From JANNRR01 sp043736155 (GTDB taxonomy: Bacteria > Pseudomonadota > Alphaproteobacteria > Rhodobacterales > Rhodobacteraceae): a stretch of 64,000 nucleotides of DNA. The stretch spans positions 11,498 to 75,497 of the forward strand of contig JAYTDA010000172.1 in assembly GCA_043736155.1 (NCBI GenBank), given 5' to 3'. A program made the position numbers and the translations under genes. Of this stretch, positions 53,845 to 62,411 are shown in pieces. Position 1 is the first letter of the stretch; every line of letters starts with the position of its first letter. Below the pieces are notes generated by a model. The model did not search any database. It was not told the DNA's origin and saw nothing but the letters and a program-made list of their open reading frames with translations.

Positions 53845-53963
53845 CTTCCTAGTTCGCCCCGCAGCAATGCAGGTGCAGCATTTTCCTAAGCCTCTGGGAT
53901 TAAAGGCGTATTCGCTAAGTGGGAAGTGGAAACCGAACTATTACGCCAACTTCCTAGTTCGCC
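53845..53963. other. Candidate left phage end with repeated sites
   Basis: CTTCCTAGTTCGCC occurs twice (53845-53858 and 53950-53963), and a related site in the opposite strand sense, GCTAAGTGGGAAG, lies at 53914-53926. The shared pattern GCnAAsTrGG also fits GCGAAGTGGGG at 32893-32903 in the right end, and TGCAGGTGC is found here (53868-53876) and in the right end (32887). Three sites spread over 120 bases recall the L1-L3 layout of Mu. From there to 54248 I see no gene. Confidence 0.45.
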
Positions 53964-54248
53964 ACCCTGTCACGGTGCCATTTTCCCCCTTGAATCCCCC
54001 TTGAACGCCCTTTTTATCCCGCCTTTACGCACCCTTAAACGCCCACCCCCCGAAAGCGCCCCCGACCACCCCTCACCCCCGCCAAGGCCTCAAAACCGCC
54101 CCTTTTGCCCTTCCCTGCCAACTTCACCGCACCACAGTTCCCGGCCCGCTGGTCACGCTGAAACCCCTTGTTTCATTGGCCTTTCCCGCCCGTTCCCACC
54201 AATAACCACCTCCTCCCGGATTAGTGCAGGAATAGGTGTCAACGCACA

Positions 54249-55016
54249 TTATGTGTGGAGCGTGACAGCAGATCCTGCACGGATTGACAGCAGATATGGC
54301 AGCAGAACGACTTTCGCGCTGCAGGTGCGAAGTGGGCTGGGCCGCAGGCTGCTGGAATGGACCTGGCTGGGTCAACCGGAGGGGTCGGACCGGGGGTTGA
54401 AGGCGGGATTAACGCCGGTTTGAACGCCCCTTTCAAGCCCTCCGGGTGAAACGCCGCTTCACGCCAGCTTCTTCCCCACCTGAATCTCCGCGTAGCCCGA
54501 GTTCGGCACCGTCTCCAGCGCGCCGCCGGAAAAGGTTGCGTTGAACTCGCAGTGATTGACCCCGGCCTCGGCAATGCCCCCGCTTGGCCAGACGAACCGC
54601 ATCCAGCCAGATGGCAGGGGCGAAGGCGGTGGTGCTGGCGACTTCGCTGACCAGATAGGACCAGCTGGCGGGTGCCGCGGTGGCAAAGGCCAGTGTGCGG
54701 CGCAACAGCCTGCGCGGGTTAACGGTGATGTTGGATGTGGTCAGTTCCGGCGTGGTTGCGGCACCCCAGGCTGACAGGCTGGCGGTCGACGCGCTGCGCA
54801 TCCCGGTCCAGTAGGTGACACCGGCGCGGAAGGTCAGCGCCACCGTTGCCTCCATGATCCCGGTGGTGGCAAAGTCGAGCGTCGCTGTCTCGACGATCAG
54901 GTTGCCCGGCTTTCCGGCGGCATCGGCATCATAGACCACGAACTTGCCCTGTGCCGCCGCAACCAGTGTGCTCACGTTGACCGACAGCCGGTCGATCGTC
55001 AGATCGCCGTGCGGGA
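54249..55016 (-). mobile_element. Remnant of a second Mu-like right end
   Basis: From TTATGTGTG at 54249 the sequence parallels that at 32815: the same pair of TGACAGCAGAT sites 22 bases apart, the same GC-rich spacer type, then a BppU-like gene end and fibre gene. It is diverged (many third-position changes), so it is not a recent duplication. An internal deletion joins the two genes, and the remnant breaks off inside the fibre gene at 55016 where lacI sequence begins. Confidence 0.8.
54459..55016 (-). pseudogene. Fused fragments of BppU-like and tail fibre genes
   Basis: Bases 54459-54608 encode the C-terminus of the BppU-like protein (ETVPNSGYAEIQVGKKLA); 54607-55015 encode the C-terminal half of the fibre protein (NLIVETATLDFATTGIMEA, then TVALTFRAGVTYWTGM). 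The genes that lie between them in the intact prophage (33378-34576) are missing, and the joint reads CATCCAGCCAGATGG, with AGCC shared by both sides. The 5' end of the fibre gene is lost. Confidence 0.8.
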
Positions 55017-55364
55017 ACTTTTCGCCATCTCCAAATGCCCCGATGCGGTTTTGTCGCCAATGGTCACATGGCCGTTGGCGTCATGGATGTGCTGCGCTTT
55101 GAACGGGGCCTGCGCTTGCCGCAGGATATGTCGGTCGTGAGCTTTGACGACGTGCCGCCTGCCGCATGGCCTGCCGATGATCTGACCACGGCGCGCCAGA
55201 TTGTCGAACAGATGGTCGCCGAAACCGTGCAGATGCAGATGCAGATGCAGATGCAGATGCAGATGACCCAGATCACCGAGGGCACGGGCATTTCCAAACG
55301 GGTGGTGCTGGATGCGGCCCTGATCATCCGCAGCGCGACCCGCAAACATCGAGCCTCACATTGA
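55017..55364 (+). pseudogene. lacI-family regulator, 3' part only
   Basis: The C-terminal effector-domain end of a LacI/GalR regulator is readable (KCPDAVL, then FVANGHMAVGVMDVLRFERGL, VVSFDDVPPAAWPADDLTTARQ). The DNA-binding half is replaced by the phage remnant, and a one-base deletion near 55058 shifts the frame between PDAV and FVANGH. It also contains the CAGATG repeat. It stands first in a degraded cluster that it may once have controlled. Confidence 0.82.
55230..55265. repeat. Six tandem CAGATG units in the lacI remnant
   Basis: Six perfect copies of a hexamer give the peptide QMQMQMQMQMQM in place of the usual helix after QMVAETV. Such a run in a nonfunctional gene is best explained by replication slippage. 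Confidence 0.9.
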
Positions 55365-55513
55365 CCGAACTTGCCCCGAAAGCCTTTCGCATTGTGCTGG
55401 CGGAAAAGGGCATTGTGCCTGACGACCGGGCCTTTGCCGCCGCCCTGCAAGCTGCCCGCCAGATGAAATCAGAGGTCGCCCGCGTGGCGCGCTATATGAA
55501 CGCCGCGACATGA
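55361..55513 (+). CDS. Small protein between lacI and amidase remnants
   Basis: A 50-residue frame with a TTG start overlapping the lacI stop (TTGA) and a stop overlapping the amidase start (ATGA). It encodes LAPKAFRIVLAEKGIVPDD, then FAAALQAARQMKSEVARVAR. The coupling suggests a real partner gene of the amidase; small GatC/AtzG-like partners occupy such places but I cannot confirm a match. Confidence 0.45.
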   Translation: MTELAPKAFRIVLAEKGIVPDDRAFAAALQAARQMKSEVARVARYMNAAT

Positions 55514-56003
55514 CCGAATGCCCCGACCTGTCGCTCTTTCAGGCAGTTGCCGCGCTGCGTTCGGGCGCCGTGACCTCACGCGCGCTGGTGCAGGCCGTGC
55601 CGGACCGCATCGGTGCCCGAAAGGATCTAAACACCTCCACCGATGTCGCCGCCGACGCCCTGGCCCAGGCCGACCGGATCCTCGCCCGCAGCGCCGTGGC
55701 GCCCCTGACCGCCGCGATGCTGGCGGCGATGGACGGGGTGGACCTGATCCTGACCGCCACCACCCTGACCCCCGCCTTGGCCTTTTCCGCCTTCGACGGC
55801 GAGAAAGCCGTCTGGACCCCGATGCGCACCATTCGCTTCAACCTGACCGGCCAGCCAGCCCTGTCATTTCCGGTAGGATTTTTGACAAGGGCTTGCGCCT
55901 TGGCGCGCAACTGGTGGGCCGCATCGTCGACGACGACATTGTCTGCGCCGCCGCCCACGCCTTTGAACGCAGCACCGACCACTCCGCCCAGCGCCCGCCT
56001 TGA
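55510..56003 (+). pseudogene. Amidase (AtzE/GatA type), internal deletion and frameshift
   Basis: The N-terminal LSLFQAVAALRSGAVTSRALV runs directly into the C-terminal end TAAMLAAMDGVDLILTATTL, then FNLTGQPALSFPVGF, so the middle, including the Ser-Ser-Lys active site, is missing. A frameshift near 55880 follows, after which LRLGAQLVGRIVDDDIVCAAA continues in another frame. The enzyme cannot work. Confidence 0.82.
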
Positions 56004-56122
56004 TAGGGTTGCTCCTGCACACCAAATCCGTGGGGCAAGTCTTAATATCAGGTAAAAACTGATATTCAACCCACTGATATAAAAGTGTTTTATAAAGTGC
56101 CCGCCCGGGGACACCTTGATTT

Positions 56123-57168
56123 TCACCCGACCTGCATCCGGTCCAGCCGCAACTTTGCCGCCAGGCCTTGCTGGTCCGCCGGATGAATCTGCAATTGCTC
56201 TGCCGCGATGAAATCGGAATAGGCGATCATCGCCACCTCATCGGCACAACCGGCCACCTCGCCATAGTCGCGCCACGCCGGGGCCGCGACATCGGCGGTG
56301 GACAGCGTGGCCAGCTGCCTCTCCCCCTCGGCCACCACCGCCTCCGCCAAAGGCCGGCGCGTGGTGATCAACCCGACCCGCGTGCGCACATCATGTTCCG
56401 CCTGCGCCCGTAAATCGGTCGCGATCATCTCTGCGTCGCCGGTTTCATCGGCAAGGACATAGATTTCCGACGGGCCTGCAAGTTAGTCGATGCCAACCGG
56501 CCTAAACTCCTGCCGCTTCGCCTCGTTCACAAAGGCATTGCCGGGTCCCATGATCTTCATCACCGCCGGCACGGTTTCCGTGCCAAAGCCATCGCCGCAA
56601 TCGCCTGTGCGCCCCCGATGCGGAAGATCCGGTCCGCCCCCGCCAGGCGCCACCCCGCAATCATGGCGGTATGGGCGTTCGGCGGCAGGCAGCCGATCAC
56701 CTCATCCACCCCAGCCACTTTGGCGGGCACAATCGTCATGACCGGGGCCGACAACAGCGGGAACCGCCCGCCCGGAACATAACACCCCACACGCTCGATC
56801 GGGATCACCCGATGGCCCATGAAAACCCCCGGCAAGGCTTCAAAATCCAATGTCAGCATCGTGGCCAGCTGTGCCTCGGCATAACGACGGACGTTGGCGA
56901 TGGCAAACTCGGTGTCCTTGCGGGTTTGCCGGTCCAGTGCCGCCACGGCCGCCGCGCGCTCGGCATGGCTGACCTCAAACTGCGGCAAATCCGGCGTGTC
57001 GAACTTGGCCGAAAAGTCCCGAACCGCTGCATCGCCACGGATCTTCACATCGGCGAGGATCTTTGCCACCAGATCCGCCACCGGATTGTTGCCGGTGGAT
57101 GCATTGCGGCTCGGGGCTTTGACCCAAGTGACCCTGGACGACGGATAGGGCTCTGGCAAATTGGGCAA
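56123..57168 (-). pseudogene. Histidinol-dehydrogenase-like gene, frameshifted and truncated
   Basis: The N-terminal part (56560-57168) reads VADLVAKILADVKIRGDAAVRDF, then GHRVIPIERVGCYVPGGRFPLL and AGADRIFRIGGAQAIAAMAL; after a frameshift near 56580 the sequence resumes in another frame with VAAPAWRDYGEVAGCADEVAM (56123-56428). The C-terminal third with zinc ligands is absent. Related to HisD and HpsN; the second copy at 57427 is divergent to it. Confidence 0.82.
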
Positions 57169-57426
57169 CGGGCAATCTCGTCGGGCCTGTTAGTTGCCAG
57201 GACAGTGATGCCGGTTAAAGTCTTTGGTGCATACGAATTCCAAGATGGACTGCGGGACGGGCAGCCTTGAACCAACCGAAAGTAATTTATCCACCGGAAA
57301 CAAGGCACTTAACGCTTTTACTCGACCAAAAGGGTCAGAAACCGTGGCGGGTCCGGAACAAGTTCCTGCCATAGCCCGGCCGTTTGCCAAATCCGTATTG
57401 CACATGTATTCAATCCAGAGGGCAGG

Positions 57427-58493
57427 ATGTCGGTGACCTGGCTGTAGCGCGGCAAGCCGGAGTCAGAGCGGGCTGCCGATGATGCAAAGGTCCGGACCAC
57501 GGCAGACTCCGTTCTGCAGGATATCGAAACGCGCGACGATGCCGCCGTTCGGAACCTGTCGGTGAAATTCGACAAGTACGACCCGCCCGCCTTCCGCCTG
57601 TCAACTGCGGAAATTGAATCCGCACTCTCAAAAGTTGCCCCGCGCGATCTGGACGACATTCGCTTTGCCAAGACCCAGATTCGCCGCTTTGCCGAAGCCC
57701 AGCGCGCTTTGATGTGCGATGTCGAAGTTGAACCTCTGCCCGGCGTCTTCCTTGGCCACCGCAATATCCCGGTGCAATCGGTCGGCTGCTCTAGGTCCCC
57801 GGCGGCAAATTTCCCATGGTCGGCTCTGCCCATATGTCGGTTCTGACCACCGCAGTCGCGGGCGTGCCGCGCATCGTGGCTTCAGCCCCGCCGGCCAACG
57901 GTGCCCCCCACCCTGCCAGTGTCGCCGCCATGCTCACGGGTAGTGCGCATGAGATCTATGTCCTCGGCGGAATCGAGGCCGTAGTCGCGATGGCTTTGGG
58001 AACTGAAACCATGAGGCCGGTCGACTTGCTGGTCGGCCCCGGCAACGCCTTTGTGGCCGAAGCCAAGCGCCAGCCGTTCGGCCGCGTCGGGATTGACCTG
58101 TTCGCCGGCCCGACCGAGACGATGGTGATCGCCGATGATATGGTGGGTGCCGAACTTTGCGCCGCCGACCTGCTGGGACAGGCCGAACACGGCTACAATT
58201 CCCCCGCTGTGCTGCAGACCACCTCGCGCAAACTGGCCGAAGCGACCCTTCGCGACATCGACCGCCTGCTGAAGATACTGCCCACCGCCGCAACCGCCGG
58301 TGTCTTCCGGGCCGACTACGGCGAAGTCATCGTCTGCAACACCGATCAAGAGATGCTGACCGTCGCCAACGACATCGCTTCCAAACAGATGCAAGTGATG
58401 ACCGACCGCGACGATTGGTTTCTGGAAAACATGCACTCCTCCGGTGCCCTGTTGCTTGGCCCCGCACCAATGTCGCCAGTGACGACAAGGTGA
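57427..58493 (+). pseudogene. HpsN-like dehydrogenase, nonsense and frameshift
   Basis: The reading frame opens with ATG at 57427 (MSVTWL) but codon 7 is TAG where the family has Lys or Arg. The frame then continues GKPESERAADDAKVRTT, FDKYDPPAFRL, LPGVFLGHRNIPVQSVGC, is shifted near 57795 (Tyr-Val-Pro-Gly-Gly region) and goes on as AHMSVLTTAVAGVPRIVAS, MRPVDLLVGPGNAFVAEAKRQ, FAGPTETMVIADDMVGAE, DRDDWFLENMHSSGA. It ends where the SDR fragment begins, without its own C-terminus. Close to sulfopropanediol/histidinol dehydrogenases. Confidence 0.85.
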
Positions 58494-58714
58494 TCCGCGT
58501 CAACACCATCGCACCGACATTCATCCGCACCCCGCTTTCCGAACAAACCTTCAAGAACCCCGAACGCGCCGCCTGGGTTCTGTCCAAGATCAAACTCGGC
58601 CGCGTGGGCGAGGTAACCGACATCATGGGTGCCGTCGTATTGCTCGCCTCGGGCGCGGCCAGCCTGATCGCCGGAACATCCCGGCTGATTGACGGCGGCT
58701 GGACCGCCGACTGA
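58494..58714 (+). pseudogene. 3' end of a short-chain dehydrogenase gene
   Basis: The last 72 codons of an SDR enzyme: RVNTIAPTFIRTPLSEQTF, KIKLGRVGEVTDIMGAVVLLAS, ending SRLIDGGWTAD. Its NAD-binding and YxxxK parts are missing. It is joined to the HpsN-like gene within ASDDKVIRVNT, at a short stretch similar in both genes, so one deletion removed the 3' end of one and the 5' end of the other. Confidence 0.82.
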
Positions 58715-58725
58715 AAAGGCACGAC

Positions 58726-59690
58726 ATGACCCGACAAGAAATGGCAGCCCGCATTGTCCGCTAGGGTGACCTGCGCCCGTGCAAGACCGCCTTTATCGAC
58801 GCCCATACCCCAGGTTCCAACCAGAAAGTGAATTTCACCATCATCGGTGGCGGCGTCTCTGAAAGCCCGGATCAGCATGTCCATATCGTCGACACCCCCG
58901 GTTTCAACATCGGCGCCGCGGGCCAGCCGCCCAAATGCCGCAACAACCTGCACAGCCACCGCACCGCCGAAGTGGTCTTTGTCCTGAAAGGCCGCTGGCG
59001 CTTCTTCTGGGGTCGCTGGGGCACGGCGGGAGAGGTCGTGGCCGAAGACGGAAATATCTTCAATATCCCCACCGGCAATTTCCGCGCCTTTGAAAACGTC
59101 GGCAGCGATTACGGGATGATCATGGCCGTCCTTGGCGGCGACGATGCCGGGCGCGGCGTGGTTTGGGTGCCGCAGGTCATCACCGATGCCAAGGATTACG
59201 GCCTGAACCTCGGCCAGAACGCCAAGCTTTACGACATCAAAAGCGGCCAGGCCCTGCCCGAAGGCGTGCCGGCCATGCCACTGTTGACCGGCGAAAAGCT
59301 GACAGCCTTTCCCGAACCCACCATCGTCGACGTTGTTTCACACTGCGTTGCCCGCTCTCAAGACCTGATAGCACTCAGCGACCGTCAGCCCGCCAAAGTC
59401 ATCGGCGCAAATGGCAAACTCCGCGACCGCCCCGGCTTCGATGTGGAGTTTCCCTCTCGCAGCTTGATCCCAAATGCGCCCTATAGGCTGGACAGGCACG
59501 TGGTGCTGTCTGCCGATGCGCGGCCATTGGCACCTGACCTGGAATGGCGGCACCACGGCGCTGAGCTCCAGCGACACTGCGGCAGTGCCACCCGGTCTGG
59601 AACATTCTCTCGCCCCCGCGATGACCGGAGAAGCCTCGCTGTACCGGGTGGCGGCCACCGTCGACAAAGCCGGTCTGACCGGACGCCTGC
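58726..59690 (+). pseudogene. Cupin-domain gene with early stop and late frameshift
   Basis: Starting at ATG 58726, codon 13 is TAG (58762-58764), where Trp (TGG) is expected, one base away. The body is otherwise well kept: GDLRPCKTAFIDAHTPGS, CRNNLHSHRTAEVVFVLKGRWRFFWG, GNIFNIPTGNFRAFENVG. A frameshift near 59490 moves the end into another frame (DTAAVPPGLEHSLAPAMTG). It seems the least decayed of the cluster. Confidence 0.82.
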
Positions 59691-59696
59691 TATCAC

Positions 59697-59749
59697 GGCG
59701 GGGTGAACCCCACCCTTCACTTTTCATCATCGGCAGGGTTCACCCCGCC
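59697..59749. repeat. Palindromic miniature element, copy 3
   Basis: GGCGGGGTGAACCCC (59697-59711) and GGGTTCACCCCGCC (59736-59749) are inverted repeats around 24 bases. The arm equals that of copy 2 (24210-24224). It lies at the end of the cupin pseudogene. Confidence 0.75.
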
Positions 59750-59821
59750 AACCCCTGCCATTTGGCAAGCCCATGGCCCGGGTTTTGCTAGGGGAAAACG
59801 GCGCAGCCGGTCGTTTGTCAT

Positions 59822-59849
59822 ACCCGGGGCCCCGGGTCGGAACCCGGGG
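59822..59849. repeat. CCCGGGG palindrome, possible terminator
   Basis: ACCCGGGGCCCCGGGT is a perfect 16-bp palindrome (59822-59837), followed by a further ACCCGGGG (59842-59849). It lies just beyond the stop of the minus-strand phosphatase gene. Similar TCATACCCGGG repeats are frequent in alphaproteobacteria. Confidence 0.5.
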
Positions 59850-59858
59850 CGGCGTGGT

Positions 59859-60638
59859 TTATGCGGGGGGCTGCACCAACAGCCCCGCCAACCCCTGATG
59901 CACCGCGCCACCGGCGACGATCATCCCGTCCAGCAGAGGCGCTGCCCGGTTGAACCCCGGCACCAACCCGCGCCGGTCGGTCACCAAAGCGCCGGCGCAT
60001 TCGGCGATCAGCGCGCCAGCCGCCACATCCCATTCCCAGGTTGGCCGCAGCGTCAGCATCGCGTCAAACGTGCCCTCTGCTACCAGACAGATCCGGTAAG
60101 CCAGCGAGGCGCGGAAGTGGCGGGTGACCGGGGGCGGGCTCTGCCAGTTTTCCGCAGCCAGCACCGGGCGGGAACACAGCAGCGTGGCACCGGACAGCGG
60201 GCTGTTGGCGCAGCGGATCGGGTGGCCGTTGCGCAGCGCCGCTCCGCCTTTGGTCGCGGAATACAGCAGATCGAGCGCTGGCAGGTAAATCGCGGCGGCG
60301 GTAATCCGGCCCGCCTCGGCCACGGCAAGCGACACCGCAAAATGCGCCTCTCCCGCCATGAAGGCCCGGGTGCCGTCGATCGGATCGAGGATGAAACAGG
60401 CGGGGGTGGCGAGGCGGGCGGGGCTGTCGGGGGTTTCCTCGGACAGCCAGCCATAAGCGGGGCGGGCCTTGCGCAGACGGTCGGTCATCAGGTCGTTCAC
60501 CGCGATATCTGCCGCTGTCACCGGGCCGGTGCCATCGGGTTTCTCCCATGATGGCGGGCTGTGGCGCCAATAGCGCATCGCCACCGCCCCGGCTGCCAGC
60601 ACCGCATCGGCCAACAGGGCGCCATCACTCTCCGGCAA
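59859..60638 (-). CDS. Inositol-monophosphatase-family phosphatase (CysQ-like)
   Basis: A 259-residue metal-dependent phosphatase. Metal ligands in WLSEET (residues 64-69), DPIDGT (85-90) and WEWDVAAG near the C-terminus are complete. The family includes 3'-phosphoadenosine phosphatase, inositol phosphatase and histidinol phosphatase; the DPIDGTRAF form occurs in CysQ- and HisN-like members. No ATG fits; a TTG at 60638, inside the end of pmbA, is taken as the start, implying coupled translation. Confidence 0.85.
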   Translation of the reverse strand: MPESDGALLADAVLAAGAVAMRYWRHSPPSWEKPDGTGPVTAADIAVNDLMTDRLRKARPAYGWLSEETPDSPARLATPACFILDPIDGTRAFMAGEAHFAVSLAVAEAGRITAAAIYLPALDLLYSATKGGAALRNGHPIRCANSPLSGATLLCSRPVLAAENWQSPPPVTRHFRASLAYRICLVAEGTFDAMLTLRPTWEWDVAAGALIAECAGALVTDRRGLVPGFNRAAPLLDGMIVAGGAVHQGLAGLLVQPPA

Positions 60639-61971
60639 TCGTCAACCCTTCGACCAGCAGCGATGGCACCACGGTAGACAGGTGCGCCCTGGCATCATTG
60701 GCGGGGATCAGGGTTTTCAGCATCGCCCGCAGGTTCCCCGCCACCGTGCATTCATTGACCGAATAGGCGATCTGGCCGTTTTCAATCCAGAACCCGGATG
60801 CGCCGCGCGAATAGTCGCCGGTGGTCGGGTTGATCGACGCCCCGATCATCGAGGTGATCAACAGACCGGTGCCCATGTCGGCCAAAAGGTCAGCGCGGCT
60901 TTTGAGGCCCTGAGTGAGGGCGATGTTGGTGGTGGAGGGGGACGGCGGTGACGAGGGGCCGCGCGCCGCATTGCCGGTAGAGGCCAGCCCCAGTTTGCGC
61001 GCGGTGGCCAGATCCAGCACCCACGACGTCAGCACCCCATCGGCCACCAGATCGCGGGCACGGGTCGCCAACCCCTCGGCGTCAAACGGTTTGGAACCGG
61101 CGGCGCGGGCACGCCGCGGGTCTTCGGTGACCGACAGGCCCGCAGGCAGCACCAACTGCCCCATGGCATCGCGCAGCCAGGACGATCCCCGGGCAATCGC
61201 CGCGCCATTGATCGCCCCCAACAGATGGCCGATCAGCGACGAGGCCACCCGTTCATCAAAGACCACCGGAAACGCCCCGGTTTTCGGCTTGCGCGACCCG
61301 GCGCGCTGCAATGTCCGCTCTGCCGCCAGCCTGCCGATCTCGGCAGCGGGCATCAGGTCGCTTTGCCAGGTACGGTGGTCGCCGAAGTAATCCCGCTCCA
61401 TCCCGGTGCCGCTGCCGGTGATGGCAACACAGGAAATGGCGCGGGAGGTCCGGGCATAGCCGCCGGAAAAGCCGTTGGTGGCGGCGATATGAACGGCGTG
61501 GCGGCCATAGCCGGCCGAGGCGCTGTCGACCATCGAAATGCCTTCATGTGCCAATGCCGCCGTTTCGGCTTCACGGGCATCCGCCTCCAGCATCTGTGCC
61601 GTCGGCTCCGCCGCAGGGTCGGCCAGTTGCAGCGCCGCAAGGTCCCAGTGCTGCGCCAGTTGGTCCCTATCCGCCAGTCCGACCGTCGGATCCAGCGGCG
61701 CTTCGCGGGCCATCGTTACGGCCCGTTCCGCCATGGTGGCGATGGTGGCGGGGCTGGTGTCGGAGGCCGACACACAGGCCTGGCGCTGGCCGATCAGGAC
61801 GCGCAGGCCGATCTCGGTGCTTTCCGAGCGCTCTGCCTGTTCCAGCCGCCCGGAGCGGACATCGATGGACAGCGAGGTACCGGTAGTGGCCATGGCATCG
61901 GCCTGGTCGGCCCCGGCCTGGCGGGCGGCGGCGAGCAGGGCTTGGGTGAGGCTGGAAAGATGGTCGGACAT
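60625..61971 (-). CDS. pmbA: PmbA/TldD-family metalloprotease subunit
   Basis: A 448-residue protein with the TldE/PmbA pattern: SIDVRSGRLEQAERSESTEIGLRV, VVFDERVASSLIGHLLGAINGAA, then TGLLITSMIGASINPTTGDYS, RGASGFWIENGQIAYSVNECTVAGNL. PmbA forms a heterodimer with TldD that degrades small peptides and matures some bacteriocins. The start at 61971 opens with MSDHLSSLTQALL. TldD is not in the window. Confidence 0.93.
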   Translation of the reverse strand: MSDHLSSLTQALLAAARQAGADQADAMATTGTSLSIDVRSGRLEQAERSESTEIGLRVLIGQRQACVSASDTSPATIATMAERAVTMAREAPLDPTVGLADRDQLAQHWDLAALQLADPAAEPTAQMLEADAREAETAALAHEGISMVDSASAGYGRHAVHIAATNGFSGGYARTSRAISCVAITGSGTGMERDYFGDHRTWQSDLMPAAEIGRLAAERTLQRAGSRKPKTGAFPVVFDERVASSLIGHLLGAINGAAIARGSSWLRDAMGQLVLPAGLSVTEDPRRARAAGSKPFDAEGLATRARDLVADGVLTSWVLDLATARKLGLASTGNAARGPSSPPSPSTTNIALTQGLKSRADLLADMGTGLLITSMIGASINPTTGDYSRGASGFWIENGQIAYSVNECTVAGNLRAMLKTLIPANDARAHLSTVVPSLLVEGLTIAGE

Positions 61972-62411
61972 GGCGGCCCCTTGGGTGATTGAATGGCAGG
62001 TAATCCCGGAATGGGGGCGGCGCAAGTGGGGGTTGGTTGGGGGGAGAGGTGTCCCGGGTTGGGACAGGGTTGGGGGTGAGGGATTTCAAAGTGTTAGGGG
62101 AGTGGGTTAGGGGGTTGTTAAGGATTGGGGGGATTGCATGGGAGGGCTTTTCGTTGGCGAGGGATGCAGTGATGTGTTTGCGGGGGTCAAAAGGGATGTC
62201 CGATGAATGTGCACCCTGCGGGTCGGTGCCGATTTGTGCGGCGAGGATGCGGTTGCGCAGGGTGGTTGCGCAAAACGGGCGCCCCTGGGTATCGCCGGGC
62301 GAAACGGCAGCGGCTGAATCGTCACACAAAGCGATTGCACGGGCTCGATGCCCACAGTAGGTTCAATCAATGGCTGTGGAAAAGTGCCAATTGTATGGAA
62401 AGGCCAAGTTG
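61972..62411. other. Intergenic stretch between pmbA and the RTX gene
   Basis: About 440 bases. The first 170 are G-rich on the plus strand; no credible gene is seen, and no terminator. The final part, lower in GC, should hold the promoter of the RTX gene. Confidence 0.5.

Larger units (their letters stand above)
32815..54248 (-). mobile_element. Defective Mu-like prophage
   Basis: About 21 kb with Mu order read from the right: repressor, early operon, ParB-like protein, MuA, MuB, small regulators, DUF3164, GemA, then tail tip J and fibre genes at the left. Lysis, Mor, terminase, portal, head and tail tube genes are missing. The right phage end is placed near 32815 because the sequence from there on is repeated at 54249. 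The left end is not certain: it lies beyond the methylase gene (53820), in a stretch with repeated candidate transposase sites (53845-53963), and no later than 54248. The transposition module looks intact. Confidence 0.85.

Noticed and set aside
32815..54248. Gene transfer agent cluster
   Set aside because: GTA capsid and terminase genes are missing while MuA, MuB, GemA and a phage repressor are present.
57224..57436. 70-codon plus-strand frame between the two dehydrogenase remnants
   Set aside because: No ribosome site, no recognisable pattern, and it runs into the start of the HpsN-like gene; it probably lies in the old promoter region.
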